64,000 nt of DNA from Treponema sp. (GTDB lineage: Bacteria; Spirochaetota; Spirochaetia; Treponematales; Treponemataceae). Below the pieces are notes generated by a model. That model ran no database searches and was not told the origin of the DNA. It worked only from the letters and a program-made list of their open reading frames with translations. Position 1 is the first letter of the stretch. Every line of letters starts with the position of its first letter. The stretch is from contig JAEEIU010000012.1 in the NCBI GenBank assembly GCA_016281495.1, positions 62,001 through 126,000 of the forward strand, written 5' to 3'. The position numbers and the translations under genes were made by a program. Positions 33,848 to 43,015 of this stretch are shown here, piece after piece.

Positions 33848-34876
33848 TTACAGAACGTTCTTTAACCTGTCCATGACACCCTTCAAGTGCTCATCACAGA
33901 GTCCAAAGTGCATTGAACGATAAGTCCATGCGGCTCTCCCTATCTTGTATTTTTCAAAGACTGAATTAATTGCCTCATACCATTTTACGGTATCCTCAGG
34001 GGAAGCCGTGTTGATGACTCCATATTCTCCGCAGTAGAGCGGGACATTCCTTTCTTCGGCTAGCTTTACGGCCCTGTCAAAAAGTACTTCAAATGCCCTT
34101 GCATCCAGAGTACCGTCCATGTCCTTTAACGCACCGTTCAGCTCCTTGAACAAATCAAGCATCTGCTCCTTGTAGAACGACGCTTCAACCGGGAACCCAA
34201 TCCTAAAGTCAGGCCTCATTCCGATTGAACCAAGCCATGGAGCTCCCTGATGCGTAAACAAGAATGGCTCATAACAGTGGAAGTTGTAGACTATGTATTC
34301 ATCCTGCGGCATGGGCAAGTCTGGGAGTGCCTCTATGCTGTTGTTCCAGTATCCTCCCAACAGAATGTAGGTCTTGGGGCAGATTGTCCTTATCCGTCTG
34401 ATGCATTCGCCTGCAATTTTATTCCATGGTTCGCAATAGGACTTGTCGGTCACTTCGTTCAAAAGCTCAAAGGCGATGTTGTCTCTGTTGCCGAAACGTC
34501 TTGCAAATTCCATCCACAGGCGGTAGAACCTTTCCTGCATTTCGCCAGAGTCAAAGAAACTGTTCTGTGATACATCCGCGGCAAAAGAATATCCTGCGGT
34601 CTTGTGCAAATCAAGGATTATGTTAAGGGAATTTTTTGCACACAAATCAACCGCCCTCTGTACACGTGCAAAGCCTTCTTCAAGATAAGAGCTTCCGTCC
34701 TCTGATTCAAATATGTTGTAGTCAATTGGAAGCCGCACATGATCGAGTCCCCATGATGCTATGACGGAAAAATCCTCTTCCTTAATAAAACCGTCCAGCC
34801 TCTCCTTTGAATAGTCGCACTGAGAAAACCAACCGCCAAGGTTCACGCCCTTTTTAAATCCTTCAAAATCCCTCAT
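33848..34876 (-). CDS. GH5-family glycosidase, cytoplasmic
   Basis: 342 residues without a signal peptide. GH5 landmarks: KKGVNLGGWF, HVRLPIDYNIFE, the acid/base Glu in IAFELLNEVTDKS, NFHCYEPFLFTHQG, and the nucleophile Glu in PLYCGEYGVI. The likely target is a beta-glucan or other imported oligosaccharide (inference). AGGAG precedes the ATG. It lies between two solute-binding protein genes on the same strand. Confidence 0.9.
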   Translation of the reverse strand: MRDFEGFKKGVNLGGWFSQCDYSKERLDGFIKEEDFSVIASWGLDHVRLPIDYNIFESEDGSSYLEEGFARVQRAVDLCAKNSLNIILDLHKTAGYSFAADVSQNSFFDSGEMQERFYRLWMEFARRFGNRDNIAFELLNEVTDKSYCEPWNKIAGECIRRIRTICPKTYILLGGYWNNSIEALPDLPMPQDEYIVYNFHCYEPFLFTHQGAPWLGSIGMRPDFRIGFPVEASFYKEQMLDLFKELNGALKDMDGTLDARAFEVLFDRAVKLAEERNVPLYCGEYGVINTASPEDTVKWYEAINSVFEKYKIGRAAWTYRSMHFGLCDEHLKGVMDRLKNVL

Positions 34877-34926
34877 AAATAACTCCTGACTTTCAATCAG
34901 TCAAATAATATTCTTACCCGGTTGAA

Positions 34927-37017
34927 TCATTCATCCGGACCTAATGTTTTCACAAGACGATCCAACTGATCCTGCATGTAGCGGCAGAATATAGCCGTAT
35001 ACGGAGAAAGCTCTTCGCAGTATTTATCCCAGATTCTTTCGAACTCTTCATCTGAAGCCGCCATTATGCACATGGGAAGATACTTCTTTTGAATGTCCTC
35101 ATATTCATCCAATGCATCATATGCCATGGTTTCAGCCCAGTCTCCTTCATAGCTAGGATGGAACCTCCACATCGGATACCAGAAATCATTCGGCTGAGGA
35201 TTTGGATCCATCAGTTCAAGATAGGAACTGACACCGTACGCGTCAAATATTTCCTTATCGAGTTTACTTGCATTTTTAATTTTTTCCCAAGGAAGCTCAT
35301 CCATTACACGGGTATATCCGGAAGGCATCATTCCTTCAAGCTTAGGTGCTTCCTCACGCCATAGAACAGCACAATTATGCTCAAGGTAGTTATAGTCGCT
35401 ATGATTTTGACGCTGTTCCTCCGTTCTGTATGGCCTTCCCTGTTCATCCCTCTGCCAGTCAATGCCTTCAAATCCCCAATAAAGGATTCTTTGGTTTTCT
35501 TCTTCCAACATCTTGTCCATAAACTGAATGATTTTGATGGCCTTATCTTCCGGACAATTTACGGTGATTCCATAACCCCTCTGGAGATTGGGTAATGAGA
35601 CGTCACGGTAACGGGGTCTTATGTCCCTGTCGAATGTAAGTGCCAGAGGAACATAAGCCCTTTCATTTTCTCCGTTAGAATTGAAAGCCGGATCGTCAAT
35701 ACGATACTGGAATTGCCACCCCTGAATGAACATTCCGAGCACACGTCCCTGATATATTTTTTCATAATACTGGTCGCTGTTATCTGTAAATGAAGCTGGA
35801 TCTATAAGCCCGCGTTTATAATATCCGTTGGCAAGTTTAAACCACCTCTTTGAACATTCAGCCGTAAAAAGATCATTGTATACATAACGGTCCCCTTCCT
35901 TTGTGACAAAACCGTTGCCTTCGTTTGGATAACCGGCCAGGAAATTTGGAGGATTCCACAAGTCAAAGGCTTCCCAATCGTAGGTAATTATGCTGAACGG
36001 TATTGTGGTGCCACCTCCAATATACGGATATTTCCTGTAATATTTTTCAAGCAAATCAAAATATTCATCTACAGTCCTTATGACAGGATACCCGAATTCC
36101 TTGAGGACTGCTTTTTGAATCCAAAAGGCATTACCGTTATAATTTGACTCAGACGGAATGCCATCGTATACGCCATAATTTGTAAGGGAGTAAATGTGTT
36201 CACTAATGATTCTGCCATCAGCATCTTTTTCTGAATCACAATCAATCATCTGCTTCCATGCCGATTCATAATGTTTCCGTAGGTTCGGCGCATATTCTTC
36301 AATAAGGGGCTTTAGGTCACGCAGGCATCCGGCATCCTGGAACTCTGTTGAACCAACTTCTACCAAATCCGGACGATTGTCTGAACGAATCAATGATTCA
36401 ATCTTCCGATCCCTGTCGCCTTTTAGAATATCCCATGTAAAAGTTACACCAAAATTTTCTTCAATCCATTTATATGCAGCATTATCGGCAGGAGGTTTAT
36501 CTCGACTTTGAATTGTAAAAATCGAAATATTCAGTTTGTCGCCAGAAGAAATCGGTTCACCCCTTGCAAAAAGGTTCCCGCCCTTTAAAAGTTCAAATTC
36601 ATCCTTACCCTTGGCACTAGCAAAACAATTTACCTTTACAAAACCAAAATCCTCAAAGAAATCATAAAACTCTTCTTCAAGTTTTCCAAATGCCTGAAAC
36701 TTTTTAACAATGCTTTCGTATATTTTTTTATCTTCATATTCTTTTCTGGAATTGGCTGAGTTAACAAGCACCCTGCATTCAAAGGCCATCTTTTTCAACT
36801 GCTCGGCTTCAGATTCATCAAAGACCAGAACATGAACCTGAACATTCATTGAATCAGAAAAAACTGCGGCATTAATTCCGCTTCCATCGGTCAAATAAAA
36901 GCCCACGGTCTCCCTGTCAAATTGTTTTTCAAAAATAGTATTTGAATTTTTTGGGGCTGCAAACAAACTTGTTCCCCACAGCATGCACAGTATTGCAAGA
37001 ATTTTCCTCACTTTCAT
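34927..37017 (-). CDS. Large extracellular solute-binding protein sharing the N-terminal module
   Basis: About 696 residues from ATG 37017 (AGGAG upstream; GTG at 37026 is also in frame). Signal peptide, then the same roughly 140-residue module as the 32-kb protein (IFEKQFDRETVGFYLT, NAAVFSDSM, VLVFDESE). The rest is a long LplA/YesO-type binding protein: WIEENFGVTFTWD, RPDLVEVGSTEF, a helical hinge and many aromatics for sugar stacking. No ABC permease lies in the window. Confidence 0.85.
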   Translation of the reverse strand: MKVRKILAILCMLWGTSLFAAPKNSNTIFEKQFDRETVGFYLTDGSGINAAVFSDSMNVQVHVLVFDESEAEQLKKMAFECRVLVNSANSRKEYEDKKIYESIVKKFQAFGKLEEEFYDFFEDFGFVKVNCFASAKGKDEFELLKGGNLFARGEPISSGDKLNISIFTIQSRDKPPADNAAYKWIEENFGVTFTWDILKGDRDRKIESLIRSDNRPDLVEVGSTEFQDAGCLRDLKPLIEEYAPNLRKHYESAWKQMIDCDSEKDADGRIISEHIYSLTNYGVYDGIPSESNYNGNAFWIQKAVLKEFGYPVIRTVDEYFDLLEKYYRKYPYIGGGTTIPFSIITYDWEAFDLWNPPNFLAGYPNEGNGFVTKEGDRYVYNDLFTAECSKRWFKLANGYYKRGLIDPASFTDNSDQYYEKIYQGRVLGMFIQGWQFQYRIDDPAFNSNGENERAYVPLALTFDRDIRPRYRDVSLPNLQRGYGITVNCPEDKAIKIIQFMDKMLEEENQRILYWGFEGIDWQRDEQGRPYRTEEQRQNHSDYNYLEHNCAVLWREEAPKLEGMMPSGYTRVMDELPWEKIKNASKLDKEIFDAYGVSSYLELMDPNPQPNDFWYPMWRFHPSYEGDWAETMAYDALDEYEDIQKKYLPMCIMAASDEEFERIWDKYCEELSPYTAIFCRYMQDQLDRLVKTLGPDE

Positions 37018-37206
37018 AATGTCCACTCCTAGTTTTTATATCTTACATTAAATAGACTATCAGAATAAAAACCTTATGTCCATCGTCTTAAGCTCATATG
37101 CCCGTATTTTCCCCTTCCCGCTTAACATTTTCCTTCCGTTCCTGTAGAATTACAGTATTGGGGTTTGGGGAGACATTTTGTTCCCTGTAAAATCCGGGGG
37201 GTATCC

Positions 37207-38709
37207 ATGAAAAATATAAAAGTATTTCTGCTTAGCGTAATAGTCTTATGTATGGGACAGCTTTTTGCCACTGTGCCGGAGACGGTTATCGAAAAGCTCC
37301 CGGAGGGCATAAATCATAAATCAGTCATTGCATTCGGGAAACATGAAGGAAATCAGTTTGATTTTATTTATACTGATGGAAACGAGTATTTTATAGACTC
37401 ATGCGGAACGAAAATCGGACCGTTCAAATCAGTTCCCAGAATGATCTTCTCTGGAGACAATCTTGCATATGTCTTTACCGACGAAAATGAAAAATGGCAT
37501 GTCGTGCTTAACGAAAAAGAGCTTGGAGTCTACGAGGAGCTTTACTATTTTGGCTTCATGTCGTCGGATCCGGACAAATACACTTACCTTGCTAAAAAAG
37601 AAGACGGCTGGTACATAATCACGGAAGAAAAATCTTACGGTCCATTTGATAAAAAAGCAGATTTTGTCTTGAGGAAAAAGGACGGAAGCATATGCTATTG
37701 TGTAGAGGAAGGCAACTTTGATTACGTTTATACAGATGGAGAAAAACGCGGACCATTTAATTTTGTTGAAACCAACGGATTCTTTATACGGGAAGTTGAA
37801 TCTTTCATCTATTCATGGGCAGACATTTATTCAAACGAATATCATCTGTGTATCGACGGCAAGGATTCAGAGGCATATAATTCACTAGAATTTTTCCCCT
37901 CGGACGATGGAAGGCTATATTACATCTATGAGACAGTGGATTTTAAAACTACACGCCTAATGTGCGACGACAAAATCCTAAAGGAACTGGATGCCTCCGA
38001 ATATGGAACCGCACCATATTCTTCCTCCTCTGCAGACAACGGTTTATGCATTTCGCTGGGACATAAATTAAACTATGATGAAAGATGGGTATTTCTACTA
38101 AAGGACGGAGAGATTAAAGCTGAATTAAAAATCGAGGCGGTTGATACAGACCACGAATACCCGTTATTCTTCTTCCACGATTTGCAGGTTTCATGTCCTG
38201 CCGGTAAATTCGGTCCCTATCAGGAAATTCTAGAAGTGGAGTTTGACAGATTTGGACGTGCGTTTTGGGTTGCAAGGGAAAAATCAGAAGACGATAATCC
38301 TTATTCACGACACTGTGGAGTTTATATCGATGGTAAATTGATTTATGAATCCGACAGGTTAGACTATATATTTGATTTTGACACTCTCGATGATAAATTC
38401 ATTATTATTGCAGGTTATGATTTCGATGTCTTGATTGTTAACGGCAGAAGATACGATTTAAGCGGTGATCCCACTGTCCTGAATAAAATGCTTGGCATGC
38501 TTCTTTCATCAAATTATCCACATAAATCAGTCATAGCTATAAGCCCCAGGCTTTTACCGGATAGCGATGATTTTATCTTCTTTTACTATACAGATGACTA
38601 TCATATAGAATGCTTCTTCCATGACGGAACTTTCTACAAGGCTTTCTGCGACGAGAAATTCATCTATTTTATAGATGGAAACTCAATAAAAAGGATGGAA
38701 TTTAACTAA
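37207..38709 (+). CDS. Secreted repeat protein of unknown function
   Basis: About 500 residues. Signal peptide MKNIKVFLLSVIVLCMGQLFA. The mature chain repeats a short unit around G-P-F/Y (IGPFKSV, YGPFDKK, RGPFNFV, FGPYQEI) with strand-rich, aromatic-rich stretches, which suggests a beta-propeller. No enzyme motif is seen. Start 37207 follows GGGGGG; the frame is open from 37165. It is acidic and likely periplasmic or surface-exposed. Confidence 0.7.
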   Translation: MKNIKVFLLSVIVLCMGQLFATVPETVIEKLPEGINHKSVIAFGKHEGNQFDFIYTDGNEYFIDSCGTKIGPFKSVPRMIFSGDNLAYVFTDENEKWHVVLNEKELGVYEELYYFGFMSSDPDKYTYLAKKEDGWYIITEEKSYGPFDKKADFVLRKKDGSICYCVEEGNFDYVYTDGEKRGPFNFVETNGFFIREVESFIYSWADIYSNEYHLCIDGKDSEAYNSLEFFPSDDGRLYYIYETVDFKTTRLMCDDKILKELDASEYGTAPYSSSSADNGLCISLGHKLNYDERWVFLLKDGEIKAELKIEAVDTDHEYPLFFFHDLQVSCPAGKFGPYQEILEVEFDRFGRAFWVAREKSEDDNPYSRHCGVYIDGKLIYESDRLDYIFDFDTLDDKFIIIAGYDFDVLIVNGRRYDLSGDPTVLNKMLGMLLSSNYPHKSVIAISPRLLPDSDDFIFFYYTDDYHIECFFHDGTFYKAFCDEKFIYFIDGNSIKRMEFN

Positions 38710-38742
38710 ATTTAGACATTTTCGACAAAACTTCCTTTTTTT

Positions 38743-38762
38743 TCCGATAATAGTGGTATATT
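38743..38762 (+). promoter_or_regulatory. Possible promoter of the chemosensory-cyclase operon
   Basis: Two overlapping candidates: TCCGATAA (38743-38750), like a sigma-28 -10, and an extended -10 TGGTATATT (hexamer 38757-38762). Neither has a strong -35. The MCP ATG is about 42 bases downstream, with GGAG before it. Confidence 0.35.
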
Positions 38763-38804
38763 TTCACACAAATTTGAATCTCTAAGGGTTTTGCAGGAGT
38801 TTTT

Positions 38805-40604
38805 ATGTCAAACAAAGATAAGCTTAAAAATATGTCAACAAAGAAGAAATCACGCCTGTTGTTCTGGGGAATGCTTGGTCCGCTTCTTGTAGTAACGATT
38901 GCTGCATGTTCTTTCTTCTATTATGTTTCTAACAAAATAATTGAGTATTATCTGAGGTCAGAACTTTCTTATACAGTTGAAAAAGTAAATTCCAGCATTC
39001 TTGAGCACGTCAATCCAATAATGGTGAACATAGAGGATTTTGCCAATTTTGCAAGTCTTTCTGATGACGTGGATATCTACAAGCCTCTTGTCCAGACTTT
39101 CCAGAAGAATCTTGACTATTCAACAGGATTCTATTATGCAACAAAGGAGTCCGTAAAAAAAGGCGAAGGTTTCTTTGTTCATAGCGGTGGATGGGTCCCT
39201 CCCTCTGACTATGACCAGACGACAAGGGAATGGTATATAAACGCAATAAACAATCCGGGCAAGCTGGCATTTGCATCTCCATTTATTGATGCCGACACCG
39301 GAGAATTGATAATCACAGTTTCCAAGGCAGTCAATGACACTCGCGGAAGAGTAAAAGGTGTTGTAGCGTGTGACATTTTGCTTTCACGTTTGACAAAGCT
39401 TTTCCAGGACACAAAGATTTCCGAAAATACCGTGATCAACCTGATTACACAGGACGGCTATTACATGACCAACAGCGATTCATCAAAGGTAATGAACAAG
39501 AAATATTTTGATGAAACCTCATTTGCCGGAGACATGAAACAATGGTTGAACGGAGATCTTAAAACAGAGGTTACGAATAAAAATTTTTATGCAGTATGCA
39601 GGATCGGTTATTCTCCATGGTTCATCATAATCGAAGGTCCTGTCGTAGATTTCAAGGGACAGCTTGCCAACGTCATATTCACATTTGAGATTGCGCTCAT
39701 CATCTTCAGCATCATCACTTCCCTGTTGAACATCCACACCATCCGCAAGATGAGGAAGGGTGAACAGCAGCTGGGTGCAAACCTTTTTGCAGAAACTCAG
39801 ACACTTGCCGTTGCCGCCAAGGAAAATGCCGCCACCGCACAGGATCAGAGTGCCGCCGTCAAGGAAATCGTTGCCACAATGGAAGACTCCAACGCACTTT
39901 CCGAAAACATTGCCTCCAAAATCCATGACGTGTCCAAGGTCGCGGAAAAAACCTCATCCGATGTTGCAGAGGGTGTTGCCTCCATCGAAAACAACGTCGC
40001 ACAGCTTCATGCAATTTTTGATGCCAACCAGCAGACAATCGAGGGCATGAAGGTTCTTAGCAAGAGCATAGAAAGCATCTGGGACATCGTTACATTGATC
40101 AACAACGTAGCCGACCAGGCAAAAATCATAGCCTTTAACGCAGAGCTTGAGGCATCCAGCGCAGGTGAGGCAGGAAAGAGCTTCCGTATTGTTGCCAACG
40201 AAATCCGCCGCCTTTCTGACGGTATCATCGACGGAACAAAAGAAATCAAGGAGCGCATAAACGAGATTCAGCATTCCTCAGACTCCCTTATCCTTGCATC
40301 CGAAAGTGGAACCGAAAAAATCAACGAGGGTTACGAGAACGCAAAGAATCTTGGCGAAATGTTTGCAAGCATCAAGAACTCTGCCGAAATCACGGCATCT
40401 TCAGCAGGCGATATAACGGACATCATTCAGCAGCAGACAAATGCCTCAGAGCAGATTTTGATTGCACTGAAACAGATATCAGCCGGTGTAGAAAACTTTA
40501 CAGTTGCAACTGACAATATTTCTTCTTCATCAGAACAGATCCGCTCAATGTCAGAGGCAATGAACAACAGCATCATGTCTTCCAAGGGCAAGAAAAAAGA
40601 ATAA
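38805..40604 (+). CDS. Methyl-accepting chemotaxis protein with non-standard signalling tip
   Basis: 599 residues. TM1 (WGMLGPLLVVTIAACSFFYYV), double-Cache ligand region (FYYATKESVKKGEGFF, REWYINAINNPGKLAFASPFID), TM2 near 295, no obvious HAMP, then a helical signalling domain. The hairpin tip reads IIAFNAELEASSAGEAGKSFRIVANEIRRL; ordinary receptors, including the two other MCPs here, have an AAIEAA(R/H)AGE tip. It heads a six-gene operon and probably docks the CheW and CheA-like proteins encoded next. Confidence 0.9.
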   Translation: MSNKDKLKNMSTKKKSRLLFWGMLGPLLVVTIAACSFFYYVSNKIIEYYLRSELSYTVEKVNSSILEHVNPIMVNIEDFANFASLSDDVDIYKPLVQTFQKNLDYSTGFYYATKESVKKGEGFFVHSGGWVPPSDYDQTTREWYINAINNPGKLAFASPFIDADTGELIITVSKAVNDTRGRVKGVVACDILLSRLTKLFQDTKISENTVINLITQDGYYMTNSDSSKVMNKKYFDETSFAGDMKQWLNGDLKTEVTNKNFYAVCRIGYSPWFIIIEGPVVDFKGQLANVIFTFEIALIIFSIITSLLNIHTIRKMRKGEQQLGANLFAETQTLAVAAKENAATAQDQSAAVKEIVATMEDSNALSENIASKIHDVSKVAEKTSSDVAEGVASIENNVAQLHAIFDANQQTIEGMKVLSKSIESIWDIVTLINNVADQAKIIAFNAELEASSAGEAGKSFRIVANEIRRLSDGIIDGTKEIKERINEIQHSSDSLILASESGTEKINEGYENAKNLGEMFASIKNSAEITASSAGDITDIIQQQTNASEQILIALKQISAGVENFTVATDNISSSSEQIRSMSEAMNNSIMSSKGKKKE

Positions 40605-40613
40605 AGGTTAAAC

Positions 40614-41069
40614 ATGGAAGAACTAGACTCTAAAACCCAGCAGGAAATCACTGAACTTTACGAAGGCAAGCAGGGTTCTTATCTGATCTTTTCTGTGGGG
40701 AAACACCGCTATGCCCTTAACTCCAGCCTCATCAAGGAAATCATGTACGGGGTAAAAATCCACGGGATTCCGTTTACTCCAGATTACATAGAGGGTGTAT
40801 TAAATTGCAGGGGCGTTCCCTTTACAGTTGTGAACCTTTTGAAAATGGCAAAAGAAGAAAACAGCGATATTGCCGAAAGCGTTTTTCTCTTGTTCAACCG
40901 TGACGATGACCAGTTTTGCCTTCACATTTCCAACATCGAGGTCTTTTTTGAACCGGAAGAGGATGACATTCTTGAAGACAAGGTAAAATACAAGTTCAAG
41001 TTCATTCCTCTCTTTAACGCAGACAAAATCGAAGAAACCCTTTGCAAAGATTTAGGTAAGGATGAATAG
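40614..41069 (+). CDS. cheW: CheW coupling protein
   Basis: 151 residues, one CheW domain: GSYLIFSVGKHRYALNSSLIKEIMYG, IPFTPDYIEGVLNCRGVPFTVVNL and a C-terminal FIPLFNADKI. In chemosensory arrays CheW bridges receptors and CheA. It starts 9 bases after the MCP gene with AAAGG upstream and is directly followed by cheB, clearly in the operon. Confidence 0.93.
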   Translation: MEELDSKTQQEITELYEGKQGSYLIFSVGKHRYALNSSLIKEIMYGVKIHGIPFTPDYIEGVLNCRGVPFTVVNLLKMAKEENSDIAESVFLLFNRDDDQFCLHISNIEVFFEPEEDDILEDKVKYKFKFIPLFNADKIEETLCKDLGKDE

Positions 41070-42113
41070 ATGGATCAACAGAAGATAAAGATTTTAATTG
41101 CTGATGACTCGGCCATTACCCGTGGCATTTTTGAAAAAAACTTCAATGCATCGGGCCTTTTTGAAATTGTGGGAATGGTTTCAAACGGACGCAAGGCAAT
41201 CGACTTTTGCAGTGAGAACGATGTTGATCTGGTAATTTCTGACTATGACATGCCGGAGATGAACGGTATAGAGACAACCAGAATCCTTACAAAACAATTC
41301 GGCATACCTGTATGCATTTACGCAGAGAACAATTCAGTAAGGTCACAGGCATTGCAGGAAGGTGCCATGCTTTTTGAAGTAAGGCCCAGCTTTACAAGCT
41401 TTACATCCCAATCCATGACACCATTTATAGAAAAGATAGCGGAGACCTACACAAAACGGTTCAGCTCAACTCATCATCATAAAAGACTTGCATCTGCAGA
41501 TACAACGGAGAAAAAAAAGACAGGGTATCCGGCTCACAGCTTTGACATCCTTTGCATAGGAGCATCCACCGGAGGCCCCACAGCCGTCCAGGAGATTTTA
41601 AAGGGACTTGGAAATGATTTTCCGCTTCCGATTCTTTATGTCCAGCATATTGATTCTGGTTCAGATAAAAAAATGGTGGAATGGTTCAACCAGACTTGCC
41701 CCAACACTCCCATGGAACTTGCAGAAGACGGTCAGCCTGCAAAAAAGGGACACGTGTACATGGCCCCAGCAGACACTCACCTTATAATTGATTACATCAA
41801 TGCAGCCGGTGCTCCAGTACTCAAGCTTTCTGATGAACCGCCGGAGAGGTTTTTAAAACCAGCCGTAAACAAGCTTTTTAGAAGTGCCGCATCCCTTTAC
41901 AAACAAAAATGCCTTGCCGTCCTGCTTACTGGAATGGGACGTGATGGAGCTGAGGGCTGCAAGGAAATAGTAGACAACGGCGGTTACACAATTGCCGAAG
42001 ACAAATCAACATGCGCTGTTTTTGGAATGCCTGCCGCCGCCATAGAACTGGATGCCGCAACAAAGGTGTATCCAAGAGGAATCATTGCACAGGAAATTTT
42101 GAAGCTTGTGTAA
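41070..42113 (+). CDS. cheB: CheB receptor methylesterase with receiver domain
   Basis: 347 residues. Receiver: ADDSAITRGIF with phospho-Asp D58 in VISDYDMPEMNG, but the usual K-P is R-P (EVRPSF). Methylesterase: catalytic Ser in CIGASTGGPTA, His in YVQHIDSG, Asp in LTGMGRDGA. It would remove methyl groups from receptor glutamates. It abuts cheW with no gap. The receiver change may alter phosphorylation control. Confidence 0.95.
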   Translation: MDQQKIKILIADDSAITRGIFEKNFNASGLFEIVGMVSNGRKAIDFCSENDVDLVISDYDMPEMNGIETTRILTKQFGIPVCIYAENNSVRSQALQEGAMLFEVRPSFTSFTSQSMTPFIEKIAETYTKRFSSTHHHKRLASADTTEKKKTGYPAHSFDILCIGASTGGPTAVQEILKGLGNDFPLPILYVQHIDSGSDKKMVEWFNQTCPNTPMELAEDGQPAKKGHVYMAPADTHLIIDYINAAGAPVLKLSDEPPERFLKPAVNKLFRSAASLYKQKCLAVLLTGMGRDGAEGCKEIVDNGGYTIAEDKSTCAVFGMPAAAIELDAATKVYPRGIIAQEILKLV

Positions 42114-42145
42114 TTTTCAGAATGTGACAATGGAGTTTTGAAGAT

Positions 42146-43015
42146 TTGAACCAATCAGAAAATTTGCTTGACGAAAAAACTTTAAACAAACTGATAGAAC
42201 TGATTACTCAAAAAACCGGAATCATTCCCCGCGACAGCCACCGGTCCGGCATTAAGAATTATGTAGAAAAACGCATGAAGGAACTTGAAGAAGTTTCAAA
42301 TTCAAGCAAGATTTCACCGGAGACTTTCCTTTCCTTAATCGAAGTGAATCCCGTTGAGATGGCCCTGCTCATAAACAGTTCTACTGTAAACGAGACATAT
42401 TTTTTCCGCGAGGAAGCTCAGTTTGATGTTCTGGAGCAAAAGGTGCTTCCTGATTTAAAGGCAAAAAACCCCATTACAATCCCCATAACGCCAATAAGAA
42501 TCTGGAGTGCCGCATGTTCAACCGGCGAAGAGATTTATTCGATTTTACTTTTGGCAGAATCACTCGGAATAAAAACTGAATGCACTGCAAGCGACATAAA
42601 CACAACAGTCCTGGAAAAATGCAAGAGCGGCTTCTACATGAAAAATGCGATACGTTCTGTAGACGGAGCAAAATACCAAAAGCTTCTTGAACAATACAAG
42701 ACAGGAACCGGTGAATTTCAACTTTCAGAAAAACTTCGTTCCAGCATCATCACAAAACATATAAACCTTTCTGACCTAACGGATTTCCCAAAGAATCAGA
42801 ACATCATTTTCATCCGCAACGTATTCATTTACTTTAGCAATGAGATGAAAAAGCAGATCCTGACAAAGATTGCGGAAGAATCTCTTGCACCAGGCGGATA
42901 CATCTTTGTCTCAATGAATGAGGTTGCAGTTCTGGATTCCCTTATGATTCCGGATTGTCTTGAACAGATTCATGACGGAAAGGTTTTCTATTTTCATAAG
43001 AAGGTGGGCAAATGA
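42146..43015 (+). CDS. cheR: CheR receptor methyltransferase
   Basis: 289 residues. INSSTVNETYFFRE is the CheR N-terminal hallmark; IWSAACSTGEEIYSI binds S-adenosylmethionine; CTASDINTTVLEKCKSG and NIIFIRNVFIYFS follow. The start is TTG 42146 with GGAG about 12 bases before. It overlaps the next gene by 4 bases (ATGA). With CheB it provides receptor adaptation for this operon. Confidence 0.94.
   Translation: MNQSENLLDEKTLNKLIELITQKTGIIPRDSHRSGIKNYVEKRMKELEEVSNSSKISPETFLSLIEVNPVEMALLINSSTVNETYFFREEAQFDVLEQKVLPDLKAKNPITIPITPIRIWSAACSTGEEIYSILLLAESLGIKTECTASDINTTVLEKCKSGFYMKNAIRSVDGAKYQKLLEQYKTGTGEFQLSEKLRSSIITKHINLSDLTDFPKNQNIIFIRNVFIYFSNEMKKQILTKIAEESLAPGGYIFVSMNEVAVLDSLMIPDCLEQIHDGKVFYFHKKVGK

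Noticed and set aside
38724-38750. Sigma-28 promoter for the chemosensory operon
   Set aside because: The TCCGATAA -10 is suggestive but no TAAA-type -35 sits at the right distance; only a low-confidence promoter was listed.
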